NCBI RefSeq assembly: GCF_014639155.1
Contig: NZ_BMFT01000001.1
Span: 1-64,000, forward strand
Direction: 5' to 3'
From: Paenibacillus segetis
GTDB lineage: Bacteria; Bacillota; Bacilli; Paenibacillales; Paenibacillaceae
DNA length: 64,000 nt
The position numbers were made by a program, and so were the translations under genes. Shown piece by piece: positions 1 through 8,766 of the stretch (its first letter is position 1; every line of letters begins with the position of its first letter). The notes under the pieces are model-generated. The model did not search any database. It was given only the letters and a program-made list of their open reading frames with translations, and was not told the DNA's origin.

Positions 1-93
1 GACCCCTTGAAGACGACGAGGTAGATAGGTTGGAGGTGGAAGTGCAGCAATGCATGGAGCTGACCAATACTAATCGGTCGAGGGCTTATCCTA
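1..93 (+). rRNA. 23S ribosomal RNA, 3' end (partial)
   Basis: The window opens inside the last part of a 23S rRNA gene. The segment with GACCAATACTAATCGGTCGA followed by GGGCTTATCC is the conserved 3' terminus of bacterial 23S rRNA. The gene is cut by the window edge. The exact 3' end is placed by comparison with Bacillus 23S and may be off by a few bases. The 93-base spacer to the 5S gene shows no tRNA. Confidence 0.93.
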
Positions 94-186
94 AAAGCTT
101 TACGGTTATATCGTAAGCATAGGCGATTACACACTACACACAATGAATTTCGTATCCAGTTTTCAAGGATTAAACCTTGAACCATG

Positions 187-303
187 TTTGGTGGCGATGG
201 CGGAGGGGTTCCACACGTACCCATCCCGAACACGACCGTTAAGCCCTCCAGCGCCGATGGTACTTGGACCGCAGGGTCCTGGGAGAGTAGGACGCCGCCA
301 AGC
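187..303 (+). rRNA. 5S ribosomal RNA
   Basis: The 117-base segment begins TTTGGTGGCGAT and ends GGACGCCGCCAAGC, and the two ends pair as helix I of 5S rRNA. The internal CCGAACACG and GCGCCGATGGTA blocks are typical of Bacillota 5S. It follows the 23S gene in the usual rrn order and is followed at once by a strong terminator, so this is the end of an rRNA operon. Confidence 0.95.
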
Positions 304-310
304 AACTGAA

Positions 311-342
311 ACACTACCTAGACATTAGGTAGTGTTTTTTTT
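311..342 (+). terminator. rrn operon terminator
   Basis: ACACTACCT and AGGTAGTGT form a 9-bp stem followed by a run of eight T. It lies 8 bases after the 5S gene and closes the rRNA operon. Confidence 0.92.
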
Positions 343-471
343 GTGTTGATTTACTTAATATTATTGTTTTAGTACAGATGTTACTGCATATTTAATCCTA
401 TCTGATGTACAATAATAAGGGTCTTTTATCGGGAATAACAGTGCTAGAATTACTGGAGGTAGTCTGCTAGA

Positions 472-2103
472 ATGAAGCCTATTATTGAGATTGCACGTTC
501 TTTTGGTATTAATGAGGATCATCTGGAGTTGTACGGCAAGTATAAGTGTAAATTAGATTTATCCCTCGGAGAAGAGTTACAAGATGGGCCGGACGGGAAG
601 CTAGTTCTAGTTACGGCGATGAACCCCACGCCTGCTGGCGAAGGGAAAACATTGACGACTATAGGGCTGGCACAGGCGCTAAATGCAATAGGAGAACCTA
701 CGATAGCAGCGCTTAGAGAACCATCGCTGGGTCCTTGCTTTGGGATGAAGGGTGGAGCAACTGGAAGCAATAAGGCGCAAATTATCCCCTCAGAGGATAT
801 AAACCTTCATTTTACTGGTGATATTCATGCGATAACCTCAGCTCACAATTTGCTCTCAGCAATGATTGATAATCATATTTTTCAAGGGAATGCATTACGG
901 ATAAATCCACAACGAATTTTGTGGAAACGCGCGATGGATATGAATGATCGAAGCTTGCGCAACATTGTGACAGGTCTTGGTAGTGGAAATGGAGTAGTCC
1001 AAGAGACCGGATTTATGATTACGACAGCATCTGAGATTATGGCAGTTCTATGCCTAAGTCAGGACTTGATTGATCTTGAGCAGCGGCTAGGGCAAATGCT
1101 GGTTGCCTATAACGAGTCTGGTGAAGTGGTGACAGCTTCTCAGCTTGGTGCAGTAGGTGCAATGGTCGTACTCCTTAAGGATGCAATCAAACCTAATTTA
1201 GTTCAAACAATAGAAGGCACCCCTGTAGTAGTTCATGGCGGCCCTTTCGCTAATATTGCTCATGGGTGCAGCAGTGTTATTGGAACGAAGCTCTCTTTGA
1301 AGTTAGCTAAAGTTGTCGTGACAGAGGCGGGTTTTGGAGCTGATTTGGGCGCTGAGAAATTTTTCGATATAAAATGTCGTCAAGCTGGTCTGATTCCATC
1401 CGCGTCTGTCCTTGTAGTAACAGTAAAAGCCCTTAAATATAACGGTGGAGCTTCCAAGTTGGAACTCGATCAACCAAATCAGCAGGCACTTGAATTAGGT
1501 CTACCGAATATGAAACGTCATATTGAAAATATACAAAAGTTCGGGGTACCTGTTATGGTTGTCATTAATCACTTTGCATCGGATCTTATGGAAGAGCTTG
1601 ATCTGGTTATCGATTACTGTAGATCACTGGGTGTTAAGGTGGAGATTTCGAAAGTTTGGGCTGAAGGTAGTCAAGGTGGACTGGGTGTAGCTAAGACACT
1701 TACCGAGATACTGAACCAAGAAAACGCTAATTTTTCTACTTTGTATCCAGACAACATGGATACACAAACAAAGATTGAGCAAATTGTACGTGAAATTTAT
1801 CGCGGAGCTGAAGTATCATTCTCTCCTGCCGCCGTTCGGAGTATGAACGAGATCGAACGTCTTGGATTTAGATCATTGCCTGTTTGTATGGCCAAGACAC
1901 CGTATTCATTCTCTGATCAACCAAGTTTATTAGGTGCTCCGGAAGGATTCACTTTGCATGTTAGGGCGGTTTCCGTATCTGCGGGAGCTGGTTTTATCGT
2001 TGTTCATACTGGAAACATTGTAACCATGCCAGGATTGCCTAAGTCTCCAGCTGCCGAGCAGGTTTATCTGGATGAACAAGGTGAAGTTGTTGGTTTGGAA
2101 TAG
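472..2103 (+). CDS. fhs: Formate--tetrahydrofolate ligase
   Basis: ATP-dependent ligation of formate to tetrahydrofolate, giving 10-formyl-THF for one-carbon metabolism; a cytosolic enzyme. The 543-residue product is close to the usual 550-560. A P-loop (TPAGEGKTLTT) lies near residue 52, and family blocks REPSLGPCFGMKGGA, DIHAITSAHNL and HGGPFANIAHG are all present. The ATG is preceded by GGAGG about 12 bases upstream. The gene stands alone between the rrn terminator and its own terminator at 2124-2167. The shortened N-terminus relative to some homologues does not touch conserved blocks. Confidence 0.96.
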   Translation: MKPIIEIARSFGINEDHLELYGKYKCKLDLSLGEELQDGPDGKLVLVTAMNPTPAGEGKTLTTIGLAQALNAIGEPTIAALREPSLGPCFGMKGGATGSNKAQIIPSEDINLHFTGDIHAITSAHNLLSAMIDNHIFQGNALRINPQRILWKRAMDMNDRSLRNIVTGLGSGNGVVQETGFMITTASEIMAVLCLSQDLIDLEQRLGQMLVAYNESGEVVTASQLGAVGAMVVLLKDAIKPNLVQTIEGTPVVVHGGPFANIAHGCSSVIGTKLSLKLAKVVVTEAGFGADLGAEKFFDIKCRQAGLIPSASVLVVTVKALKYNGGASKLELDQPNQQALELGLPNMKRHIENIQKFGVPVMVVINHFASDLMEELDLVIDYCRSLGVKVEISKVWAEGSQGGLGVAKTLTEILNQENANFSTLYPDNMDTQTKIEQIVREIYRGAEVSFSPAAVRSMNEIERLGFRSLPVCMAKTPYSFSDQPSLLGAPEGFTLHVRAVSVSAGAGFIVVHTGNIVTMPGLPKSPAAEQVYLDEQGEVVGLE

Positions 2104-2123
2104 TCAAAGTAAGTTAGAAATTT

Positions 2124-2167
2124 ACGACCTACACTGCTTAAAAACAGTGCTAGGTCGTTTTTTTTAG
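2124..2167 (+). terminator. Terminator after fhs
   Basis: ACGACCTA..CACTG pairs with CAGTG..TAGGTCGT around a short A-rich loop and is followed by eight or more T. It lies 20 bases after the fhs stop codon. Confidence 0.92.
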
Positions 2168-2289
2168 TAATAAAGACAACTCACCGTAATAATTCCAACC
2201 ACAAATCGCAAGTTTACCTCCTCAAAATGGAAGATTAATTGCGTTAGACTGAAATAGAAAAATATGTATTAGGAAGGGGTTATAAAAGA

Positions 2290-3636
2290 ATGAAGAGAGC
2301 AAAATCTTGGGCAGTTCTGATGGTAGCAGTTCTGATGATCGCCTCATTGGCAGCATGTGGAGGGAAGAATAATACAAGTAGTTCGAATGCTACGAATAAG
2401 CCTGCTACTACGAACACAGATACAGCAGCTCCAGCGGAAACAACAGAGCCTGTGGAGGATGTTGTACTTAGTTTCTGGTCACTTGGAACGACAAACTATG
2501 AGGATCTTGCCAAAGAATACACAGCGTTACATCCTAATGTAACATTTAAGTTCCAAAATACGTCAGACCAAACAGCTCATCACAACAATTTGACGACAGC
2601 ATTGTCTGCTGGATCAGGAGCTCCTGACATCTTCATGCTTGAAATCGGATTCATGGAACGCTTTATTGGTGCTCAAGATAAATTTTATAACTTGAATGAT
2701 CTTGGAGCAAAGGACATTGCTAGCAACTATCTTGATTGGAAATGGAAACAAGCTTCATCTATCGATGGTTCATTCCAATTAGGTCTCCCAACTGATATTG
2801 GCCCTACAGTTGCTTATTACCGTACAGATCTAGCAGAACAAGCCGGGTTGCCGACGGATCCGGATCAATTCTCCGCAGCAATCGATACTTGGGATAAATT
2901 TGCAACGGTTGCTAAAGCTTTTAAAGATAAGACAGGTAAACCATTTACAGACTTAACTGACCTATTGTTCAACGGTCTGCGTGACCAATCTGCTGATGAG
3001 ATCTACTTCAGCAAAGCAGATGGTTCATTTATTGGAGATAAGAATCCACAAATTAAAAAAGCATTTGACTTTACAGTAAAAGGGATTCAAGAAGGTTGGG
3101 TAGGTAATACTCAGCTATGGTCTCCAGAATGGAATAAAGCAATTAATGATGGAGATTTCGAAGTTATGTTAGGGCCTGCTTGGATGGCTGGTACGATCAA
3201 AAATGCTAAGGATACTGCAGGTAAATGGAAAATTGCTCAACTTCCTGAAGGTGCAGGTAACTGGGGTGGTTCCTTCTTAACGCTTCCTAAAGAAGGTAAA
3301 CATCCGAAAGAAGCATTTGAATTTATTTCATGGTTGGTAAGCAAAGAAAATCAATTGAAATCATTCGAAGCAAGTGGTTTGTTCCCTTCCATTCCAGCAC
3401 TTTATGATGATCCTGCCTTTACAAAAGGAGACGACTTCTTTGGTGGTCAAGCGATTGCAGGCGAATATGCAAAATCAGCAAATCGTGTTAAACCTGTATA
3501 CTACGGACCGCTACATGACCAAACAGATGCTTTCTTCAAAAACGCTCTTAAGAACGTTCTAGAGAAAAAAGCAGATCCTGCTAAAGAATGGGATAACGCG
3601 ATTAAGCAAGCTAAGACTCTTGCAGATCGTAGCTAA
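2290..3636 (+). CDS. Sugar ABC transporter substrate-binding lipoprotein (family 1)
   Basis: Extracellular solute-binding protein of a carbohydrate-uptake (CUT1) ABC transporter. A lipoprotein signal peptide ends in the lipobox LAAC with Cys23 as the lipidation site. A Ser/Thr/Asn-rich linker (residues 28-60) precedes the mature periplasmic-binding-protein fold. The length of 448 is normal for the family. RBS AGGAAGGGG lies 10 bases upstream. Two permease genes follow, but no ATPase gene is nearby, so a shared MsmX-type ATPase is probable. The ligand cannot be read from the sequence. A perfect hairpin follows the gene at 3670-3704. Confidence 0.93.
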   Translation: MKRAKSWAVLMVAVLMIASLAACGGKNNTSSSNATNKPATTNTDTAAPAETTEPVEDVVLSFWSLGTTNYEDLAKEYTALHPNVTFKFQNTSDQTAHHNNLTTALSAGSGAPDIFMLEIGFMERFIGAQDKFYNLNDLGAKDIASNYLDWKWKQASSIDGSFQLGLPTDIGPTVAYYRTDLAEQAGLPTDPDQFSAAIDTWDKFATVAKAFKDKTGKPFTDLTDLLFNGLRDQSADEIYFSKADGSFIGDKNPQIKKAFDFTVKGIQEGWVGNTQLWSPEWNKAINDGDFEVMLGPAWMAGTIKNAKDTAGKWKIAQLPEGAGNWGGSFLTLPKEGKHPKEAFEFISWLVSKENQLKSFEASGLFPSIPALYDDPAFTKGDDFFGGQAIAGEYAKSANRVKPVYYGPLHDQTDAFFKNALKNVLEKKADPAKEWDNAIKQAKTLADRS

Positions 3637-3669
3637 TATGAAACGAATTGAAGTATAGTTAGTCCTTCT

Positions 3670-3704
3670 AAATTCGCAAGAAGAGGATATCTTCTTGCGA
3701 ATTT
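3670..3704 (+). promoter_or_regulatory. Perfect hairpin between binding-protein and permease genes
   Basis: AAATTCGCAAGAAGA and TCTTCTTGCGAATTT form an uninterrupted 15-bp stem with a GGATA loop. No T-run follows, so it is not a standard terminator. Its place just after the binding-protein gene suggests a 3' stabiliser or partial stop that keeps binding-protein mRNA in excess over permease mRNA. Confidence 0.75.
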
Positions 3705-3736
3705 GGATTTATCTTAACTTCCTAGGAGGTGCATCC

Positions 3737-4696
3737 ATGGCTGAACCAGCTACTGCAACGCCAGCCCAACTCATTAAAAGCAAAAAGCCATTTCTGAATG
3801 AGACAAGACGGAGTCGAATTACAGCGTATACGTTTATCTCTCCTTTCTTTATCTTGTTTGCTATCTTTGGTTTATATCCGATATTATTTACGATTTATTT
3901 GTCCTTTTTTAAATGGGATGCGCTTGGTCCTATGAAATATGTAGGGTTTAAAAATTACCATCTAATAATTGATGATCCAACCTTTTGGATTTCATTCAGT
4001 AATACACTGATCATGGCTTTAATGGGAACGGTACCCCAGCTCATACTAGCCTTATTTGTGGCAGTCATGCTCAATTCTGCGATCAATCGATATAAAAAGA
4101 CTTTTCGTTTGTTGTTTTTCATGCCGAACATTACTTCCATCGTTGCCGTAACGTTAGTATTCAGTACGATGTTTGGTAACAACGGTATGATTAACTGGGT
4201 GCTAAATAGTCTGGGAATGGATAATGTAGCATTTAACTCGGGATGGTGGGGCGTAAAAATTGCAATCTCTACTATGGTGATGTGGCGCTGGATGGGATAT
4301 AACGCGATTATTTTCTTATCTGGTCTTCAAAGCATTCCAACCGATATTTATGAGGCATCACGAATTGATGGAGCTAATCGAAGTCAGCAATTATTGTTTA
4401 TTACACTACCGTTATTACGTCCATTTATTTTGTTTGTTACCCTAATCTCTACAATTGGTTCACTTCAACTCTTTACTGAACCGTATGTATTCCTTGGGCA
4501 ATCGGGTTCAGGAGCAACTCGTCAAGAGGGCGTTACCATGGTTACTTATCTTTACAATGAGGCCTTCAGTAATGGATTCTTTGGTACGGCGGCTGCATCA
4601 GCTGTTATGCTGTTAATCGCTACTATTTTCTTCTCCGTCCTGAATATGGTCTTATCTAACCGTTTGGGTGGAGACACAGGGGGGAAAGAAGCATGA
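3737..4696 (+). CDS. Sugar ABC transporter permease (MalF/UgpA type)
   Basis: Inner-membrane subunit of the CUT1 importer whose binding protein is at 2290. Six transmembrane segments are visible, the first near residues 30-55. The cytoplasmic EAA loop reads EASRIDGANRSQQLLFITLP and contacts the ATPase. The start is set at the ATG at 3737 because AGGAGGT lies 7 bases before it; upstream in-frame codons fall inside the intergenic hairpin. The resulting 319 residues are typical. The stop overlaps the next start by 4 bases (ATGA), indicating translational coupling. Confidence 0.93.
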   Translation: MAEPATATPAQLIKSKKPFLNETRRSRITAYTFISPFFILFAIFGLYPILFTIYLSFFKWDALGPMKYVGFKNYHLIIDDPTFWISFSNTLIMALMGTVPQLILALFVAVMLNSAINRYKKTFRLLFFMPNITSIVAVTLVFSTMFGNNGMINWVLNSLGMDNVAFNSGWWGVKIAISTMVMWRWMGYNAIIFLSGLQSIPTDIYEASRIDGANRSQQLLFITLPLLRPFILFVTLISTIGSLQLFTEPYVFLGQSGSGATRQEGVTMVTYLYNEAFSNGFFGTAAASAVMLLIATIFFSVLNMVLSNRLGGDTGGKEA

Positions 4697-5556
4697 GCTC
4701 AGCAGCAGTGAATAAGAAAAAACCTGATGATGCGGGAATTTTTCTCAAGATTTTGTTTTATATCTTTTTGATTGCAGGAGCGCTTGTATCGATCTTTCCG
4801 TTCTACTGGATGTTTGTCATTGGTACAAATGATAAAACAGGAGCTTTTCATGTTCCACCGTTATTGACACCAGGGAAGGAATTTTTCAATAACTTTCAAC
4901 GTGTTTTAGATCGGACGGACTTTTTCACAGCCTTAGGAAATTCAGTATTGGTTGCATCCGCAGTAACCATTTCTGTTGTATTCCTCTGTACATTAGCGGG
5001 CTATGCGTTTGCCAAGTATGAATTTCCACTAAAAAAAGTATTATTTGTCTTTGTTATTGCAACGATGCTTGTACCCGCGCAATTGGGTGTTCTTCCTTTG
5101 TATGTAATCATGGCCAAACTGCATTGGATTGATAGCTATAAAGCTCTGATCGTTCCAGCAATGGTTAATGCATTCGGAATATTCTGGATGAGACAGTATA
5201 TTTCCTCTGCCGTGCATTCTGAATTAATCGAAGCAGGGCGGATTGATGGCGGGGGTCACTTCCGTATTTTCTGGAATATAGCGATTCCTGTAGTAACTCC
5301 AGCAATGGCGACATTGGGAATCCTCAATTTTATGAACGTATGGAATGATTTCTTCTGGCCGTTAGTTGTACTAAAGAATAAAGAGCACTATACGATTCAG
5401 CTTGCACTACAACAATTGTTTACAAACAAAGATGGTTTGGATTTTGGGATGATTATGTCCGCAACATTTACGGCTACTTTGCCGCTATTGATCGTGTTCT
5501 TATTGTTTAGCAAATGGATTATTGCCGGTCTAACTTCGGGTGCAATTAAAAGTTAA
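4693..5556 (+). CDS. Sugar ABC transporter permease (MalG/UgpE type)
   Basis: Second membrane subunit of the CUT1 transporter, forming a heterodimer with the product of 3737-4696. The 287-residue protein has about six transmembrane helices and the EAA-loop sequence EAGRIDGGGHFRIFWNIAIP. Its ATG overlaps the preceding stop codon. The C-terminal GLTSGAIKS ending is typical of MalG-like permeases. The ATPase is not encoded nearby. Confidence 0.93.
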   Translation: MSSAAVNKKKPDDAGIFLKILFYIFLIAGALVSIFPFYWMFVIGTNDKTGAFHVPPLLTPGKEFFNNFQRVLDRTDFFTALGNSVLVASAVTISVVFLCTLAGYAFAKYEFPLKKVLFVFVIATMLVPAQLGVLPLYVIMAKLHWIDSYKALIVPAMVNAFGIFWMRQYISSAVHSELIEAGRIDGGGHFRIFWNIAIPVVTPAMATLGILNFMNVWNDFFWPLVVLKNKEHYTIQLALQQLFTNKDGLDFGMIMSATFTATLPLLIVFLLFSKWIIAGLTSGAIKS

Positions 5557-5663
5557 GAAGAACTTTTCGTCAGCATAACTTAATGTTCTACTTAATATAG
5601 CAAGGAATATGTAACATAATGAAGAATAATAGAGTTAGGAGATTATGAGGGGGATACCAGGTT

Positions 5664-7385
5664 ATGAAGCTCCGTCGAAAAATCTTGCTGGCTATTATTC
5701 TTCTTGTCTTTATTCCGGTCATTCTGATGGGAGCCGTATCCTATTACAGTTTCTCTAAGGCAATGGAGAATAAGTCGAGCAACTTCTATTGGATTTCATT
5801 GCAGGAAAGTGATCGTAAGTTGAAGTTTGCTCTAAACGAAATAACGACGCTTTCTAATTCGGCTATTACCCAACCGGTTATTCAACAGATATTGAAACAG
5901 CCGAATTTTGTTGTTAATTATGAGAACAAGCAAGTTATAAACAATCAAATTAACCACCCCATGATTAACTCATTCGGATTATATTCTAACGATCGATTGT
6001 TATATCAATATAATGAATCCATGTCCTTTAATGAACTGAAAATACAAAGCTGGTATGGTGCGATGAAAGCAGCTGAGGGTCGCCCAATATGGGTTGGTCC
6101 AGGTGAGAACGGTTCCGCAGCTGCAGGTAGACCCGTGCTCATTCAGGCTCGATTGATCAAGGATTATGACTCATTAGAGGACATCGGAGCGTTAATTATT
6201 TACGTTAAACCGGACATATTGGATCAGGTCTTCTGGGAGGCCGCCATGCTCAAACAGGGGGATATTCTACTGGTGAACAAGCAGGGGAATATCGTTTTTG
6301 ACAAGTCTGGTAATCATATTGGGGAACAAACACAATTTCCATTTTTAGCAGATGGATATTCGAACGGTAAAGGGTATTATGTTGACAAATACTTAAATGA
6401 GAAATCATTGATCACTTATTTACCCTCACAAAACAAGGGATGGTATTTAGTGGCCATCACCCCGCACAAGCTAATCACATCAGAGTCAATAAATATTCGG
6501 AATATTGCGATCATTTTAGTGCTGTTCTCGTTAATATCTGCATTCTTATTTGATCGTTATTTCGTTCGAAGAATGGTACGCAGTATTATTAGTGCAGTTA
6601 ATGGGATGAAGCGCGTGAAGCAGGGGATATTTGTTCCGATTACAACTAATGTACAAACTGAGGATGAAACGGATTTATTAATTGATGGTTTCAACCGAAT
6701 GAGCACGCAAATTAATGAACTGATTCAGCAGGTACAAGTCGAGCAAGCTAGAAAAAAAGAAGTAGAGCTTCAAGCGTTGGTAGCTCAGATTAATCCTCAT
6801 TTCATTTATAACTCCTTAGAGTCTATTAATTCTATGGCTGTGCTTCAAGGGAACAAGAACATAAGCAAGATGGTGATTTCTCTTGGCAAGCTTCTGCGAA
6901 TTAGTATAAGTGAGAATCAAGAACTTATTCCACTAAACATGGAAATGGAGCACGTTAGACATTATCTAGATATCCAAAAGTTTCGTTTTGAAGACAAGTT
7001 CTCATATCAAATTGAAATTCCTGATTCATTAAAATACTTTGTAACCCAGAAGCTGATTGTTCAGCCCATCGTAGAGAATGCTCTGTATCATGCGATTGAA
7101 CCTATGGAGGGTAACGGATTTATTTCAATTGTGGCGAAGGAAAATGGGCGCGATATTCTAATTGATGTAAGCGATAATGGCCCAGGCTTTGATCAAACAA
7201 CTCTTCTAAACTTGTGGAGTAAGGAACGAGGCAATCTGAAGAAATACCGTGAGAATGGCGTTGGGCTTAAAAATGTCCATGAGCGACTCAGCATCCAATT
7301 TGGTGGATATTATGGCATTTTGATATGTTCCTCTCCCGGATTTGGGTCTACTATTCGAATTCGTATTCCCAAAATACTTCCTTAA
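5664..7385 (+). CDS. YesM-type sensor histidine kinase
   Basis: Membrane sensor kinase that should phosphorylate the response regulator at 8767. The order is TM1 (about residues 7-27), an extracellular sensing region to about 275, TM2 (about 278-298), HAMP, the LytS/YesM His_kinase domain with QINPHFIYNSLESIN (His379), then a HATPase domain with QPIVENALYHA, DNGPGF and GVGLKNVHERL. The length of 573 is usual. The gene follows the sugar permease by 107 bases and precedes a binding-protein gene by 14 bases, so kinase, binding protein and regulator form one unit. Sugar sensing is inferred. Confidence 0.95.
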   Translation: MKLRRKILLAIILLVFIPVILMGAVSYYSFSKAMENKSSNFYWISLQESDRKLKFALNEITTLSNSAITQPVIQQILKQPNFVVNYENKQVINNQINHPMINSFGLYSNDRLLYQYNESMSFNELKIQSWYGAMKAAEGRPIWVGPGENGSAAAGRPVLIQARLIKDYDSLEDIGALIIYVKPDILDQVFWEAAMLKQGDILLVNKQGNIVFDKSGNHIGEQTQFPFLADGYSNGKGYYVDKYLNEKSLITYLPSQNKGWYLVAITPHKLITSESINIRNIAIILVLFSLISAFLFDRYFVRRMVRSIISAVNGMKRVKQGIFVPITTNVQTEDETDLLIDGFNRMSTQINELIQQVQVEQARKKEVELQALVAQINPHFIYNSLESINSMAVLQGNKNISKMVISLGKLLRISISENQELIPLNMEMEHVRHYLDIQKFRFEDKFSYQIEIPDSLKYFVTQKLIVQPIVENALYHAIEPMEGNGFISIVAKENGRDILIDVSDNGPGFDQTTLLNLWSKERGNLKKYRENGVGLKNVHERLSIQFGGYYGILICSSPGFGSTIRIRIPKILP

Positions 7386-7399
7386 AGGGGGACATTACC

Positions 7400-8743
7400 A
7401 TGAAGTGGATCATGAATTGGGGCTGGATATTACTGTATTCTGTCGTTCTTATGGCTTCTGTGCTGTTTATTGCAGCAGGTAATCGGGAACCGATTGAGGA
7501 GGTCCAGACGGAGAAAATAACACTGACGTTTCGTCATTTCTGGATCACGGAACATGACCGTCAGATGTTGGATATTTTTGAGGATGTTGTTCATAAATTT
7601 CAAGAATCTCACCCTAATGTTAAAGTGAACTTTGAAGGCATGGACCAGACTGTACATCGTGAACAGAAGCTGAAGAGTGAAATGGTGACTGGAACCCCGC
7701 CAGATATGTTCGTTTTATTTGGTGGAGCCGAAATTGAGCCGTATGTTAGGTCTAATCGATTGATGGATTTGAGTGATTTTGTTAAAGAAAACGGATTGCA
7801 AGATCAATTTCAGGACCTGCACTTATGGACATTTAATAACAAGATTTATGGTTTGCCTATTGAAGGAAATGCTGAGCCTCTCTACTATAATATGGAGATA
7901 TTTGAGAAGTTGGGCATTCAGCCACCGGAAACGTTATCTCAATTAAACGATGCTATTGATATCTTGAAGGAGAATGGATATATTCCTTTTGCGCTTGGAA
8001 ATGAGGAGCGTTGGCCAGCAGGAATCTTTGCCCATTATTTGATGGATCGATTTGCAGGTCCTGAGTTAATCAATGACTTAGTGCAAGGGCAGGAAAGTCA
8101 GCGTTTTGATAATATAGATTATTTGCGAGCTTTTGATCAACTGGAACAGTGGATTAAGCAAGAGGCGTTCAGTCCGTCTTCCAATACGTTATCAACTGAA
8201 GAAGCGATTAAGCTATTCACTAACGAAAAGGCGGCAATGTATTTGAATGGGAACTGGGACATTAATTTATTCCATGATGAGGATGCGCCGGCCAATTTTC
8301 AGGATAAGGTTGGGGTGATTCCTTTTCCCTCCTTGCTAGCTAATGGAAATAGGTCAATAGCTGGTGGATACACAATTGGAATTGGATTATCTTCAAATAT
8401 GGAGGATGCCAAGAAGGAAGCAGCAGAGGATCTACTTAAGGCGTTGTTTACGAAGGAAGTTCAGAGCAATGTAGTGTATAAAGGATTGCGAATACCTTCG
8501 ATGAAAGTGTCCTACGATTCGAATAAGACGGGACCGATCTTCGCACAGGTGATAGCACTGATGGACGTCAACCATCAAAGCTTCGTACCCTATGACAACA
8601 TATTGTCGCCAGAGGTCAAGAAGTCTTTCCTTAAAGTCATTGAGGAAATGATCGCCGGAGACACATCTGCCAAAGAGGCATTAGAGGAGATACAGGTATC
8701 TTCTCAGGAGTACTGGAAGCAACGAAGAAACTTCTCGCCCTAA
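7400..8743 (+). CDS. Solute-binding protein without lipobox, in a two-component operon
   Basis: Family 1 extracellular solute-binding protein of 447 residues. The start is the ATG at 7400 behind AAAGGGGGA; earlier in-frame codons overlap the kinase gene. The N-terminal hydrophobic stretch (about residues 8-27) has no cysteine, so there is no lipidation site; it is either a signal anchor or a type I signal peptide. The rest follows the sugar-binding family (GTPPDMFVLFG, EKAAMYLNGNWD). Lying between kinase and response regulator and away from permeases, it may serve as an accessory ligand sensor for the kinase rather than for uptake. That role is inferred from position only. Confidence 0.88.
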   Translation: MKWIMNWGWILLYSVVLMASVLFIAAGNREPIEEVQTEKITLTFRHFWITEHDRQMLDIFEDVVHKFQESHPNVKVNFEGMDQTVHREQKLKSEMVTGTPPDMFVLFGGAEIEPYVRSNRLMDLSDFVKENGLQDQFQDLHLWTFNNKIYGLPIEGNAEPLYYNMEIFEKLGIQPPETLSQLNDAIDILKENGYIPFALGNEERWPAGIFAHYLMDRFAGPELINDLVQGQESQRFDNIDYLRAFDQLEQWIKQEAFSPSSNTLSTEEAIKLFTNEKAAMYLNGNWDINLFHDEDAPANFQDKVGVIPFPSLLANGNRSIAGGYTIGIGLSSNMEDAKKEAAEDLLKALFTKEVQSNVVYKGLRIPSMKVSYDSNKTGPIFAQVIALMDVNHQSFVPYDNILSPEVKKSFLKVIEEMIAGDTSAKEALEEIQVSSQEYWKQRRNFSP

Positions 8744-8766
8744 TAATCGCCCAGGAGGTATATGAT

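Noticed and set aside
143-328. A 61-codon open frame over the 5S rRNA region
   Set aside because: It lies across the 5S rRNA gene and terminator and has no coding character; the rRNA reading explains the conservation.
3670-3704. Hairpin after the first binding-protein gene as terminator
   Set aside because: There is no T-run and the permease genes of the same transporter follow directly; a stabiliser or partial stop fits better.
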